Below are positions 63,958 through 64,000 of a DNA stretch of 64,000 bases, in pieces. The notes beneath the pieces were generated by a model. That model made no database searches, had not been told where the DNA came from, and was given only the letters and a program-made list of their open reading frames with translations. Numbering within the stretch: position 1 is the first letter of the stretch; each line of letters begins with the position of its first letter. The stretch is from assembly GCA_002418765.1 (NCBI GenBank), contig DIET01000012.1, positions 26,736-90,735 on the forward strand, in the 5' to 3' direction. This stretch comes from Peptococcaceae bacterium UBA5767 (GTDB lineage Bacteria; Bacillota; TC1; UBA5767). Made by a program: the position numbers and the translations under genes.

Positions 63958-64000
63958 GAGAATCAACTTAGATTGTAAACAAACCAATATGGCTCCAGAA

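Overview
The window looks like chromosome of a low-to-mid GC Bacillota, most likely a Clostridia-class anaerobe. The evidence is strong AGGAGG-type ribosome binding sites, frequent GTG/TTG starts, many U-tailed hairpin terminators, lipobox-type lipoproteins, an LPXTG-type wall anchor, PadR/HAAS and PucR regulators, an archaeal-type PEP carboxylase and a flavodiiron protein. No rRNA, intact tRNA, CRISPR array, insertion sequence or phage gene was recognised. The taxon is an inference from gene content only.

Layout. 1-7.1 kb: 3' part of an archaeal-type PEP carboxylase, an OFA-type MFS transporter, a lipoprotein, small proteins, a YggT protein and a large wall-anchored adhesin (DUF3494 ice-binding-like domain, three tandem repeats, LPDTG). 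7.4-13.8 kb: signalling block with a REC-PAS-GGDEF-HD-GYP protein and a CheB-CheR-PAS fusion translationally coupled to a PAS-PAS-LuxR regulator. 13.9-16.9 kb: an ATP-NAD-kinase-like protein overlapping a HisC-like aminotransferase, then a methyltransferase. 17.7-35.5 kb: a nucleobase/nucleoside-type (BMP family) ABC transporter, a FAD amine oxidase, a GntR regulator, a three-subunit molybdenum hydroxylase of the xanthine dehydrogenase family, an iron-sulfur flavoprotein, an XRE-cupin regulator, a second BMP lipoprotein, an amidohydrolase/deaminase, a CPBP membrane protein and a third, frameshifted BMP lipoprotein. Together these read as uptake, deamination and hydroxylation of purines or related N-heterocycles.

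35.5-45 kb: MFS transporter, membrane GGDEF protein, then an oxidative-stress group (PerR-like repressor behind a perfect 7-1-7 palindrome, KatG, DUF454 protein, cupin, OsmC), an epimerase and a DUF4395 protein. 45-50.5 kb: MnmA and an Rrf2 regulator with a well-defined promoter and palindromic operator in front of mnmA, a RibD_C reductase, a lipoprotein and the flavodiiron protein FprA. 50.5-55.1 kb: an intergenic region holding two attenuator-like RNA structures, one with a hairpin-loop pseudoknot and a strong terminator (candidate riboswitch), followed by an NMT1/THI5-type ABC transporter and a UbiD-family decarboxylase. 55.2-59.3 kb: small HTH protein, PadR/HAAS pair, an NCS2 nucleobase permease overlapping a deoxyinosine-type DNA glycosylase. 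59.3-64 kb: PucR-type regulator, two multi-pass membrane proteins (DUF5058 and partner) and an M20 amidohydrolase.

The strongest candidates for something undescribed are the structured leader at about 50,790-50,903, the PucR/DUF5058/membrane/M20 module, and the link between an NMT1-type importer and a UbiD decarboxylase.
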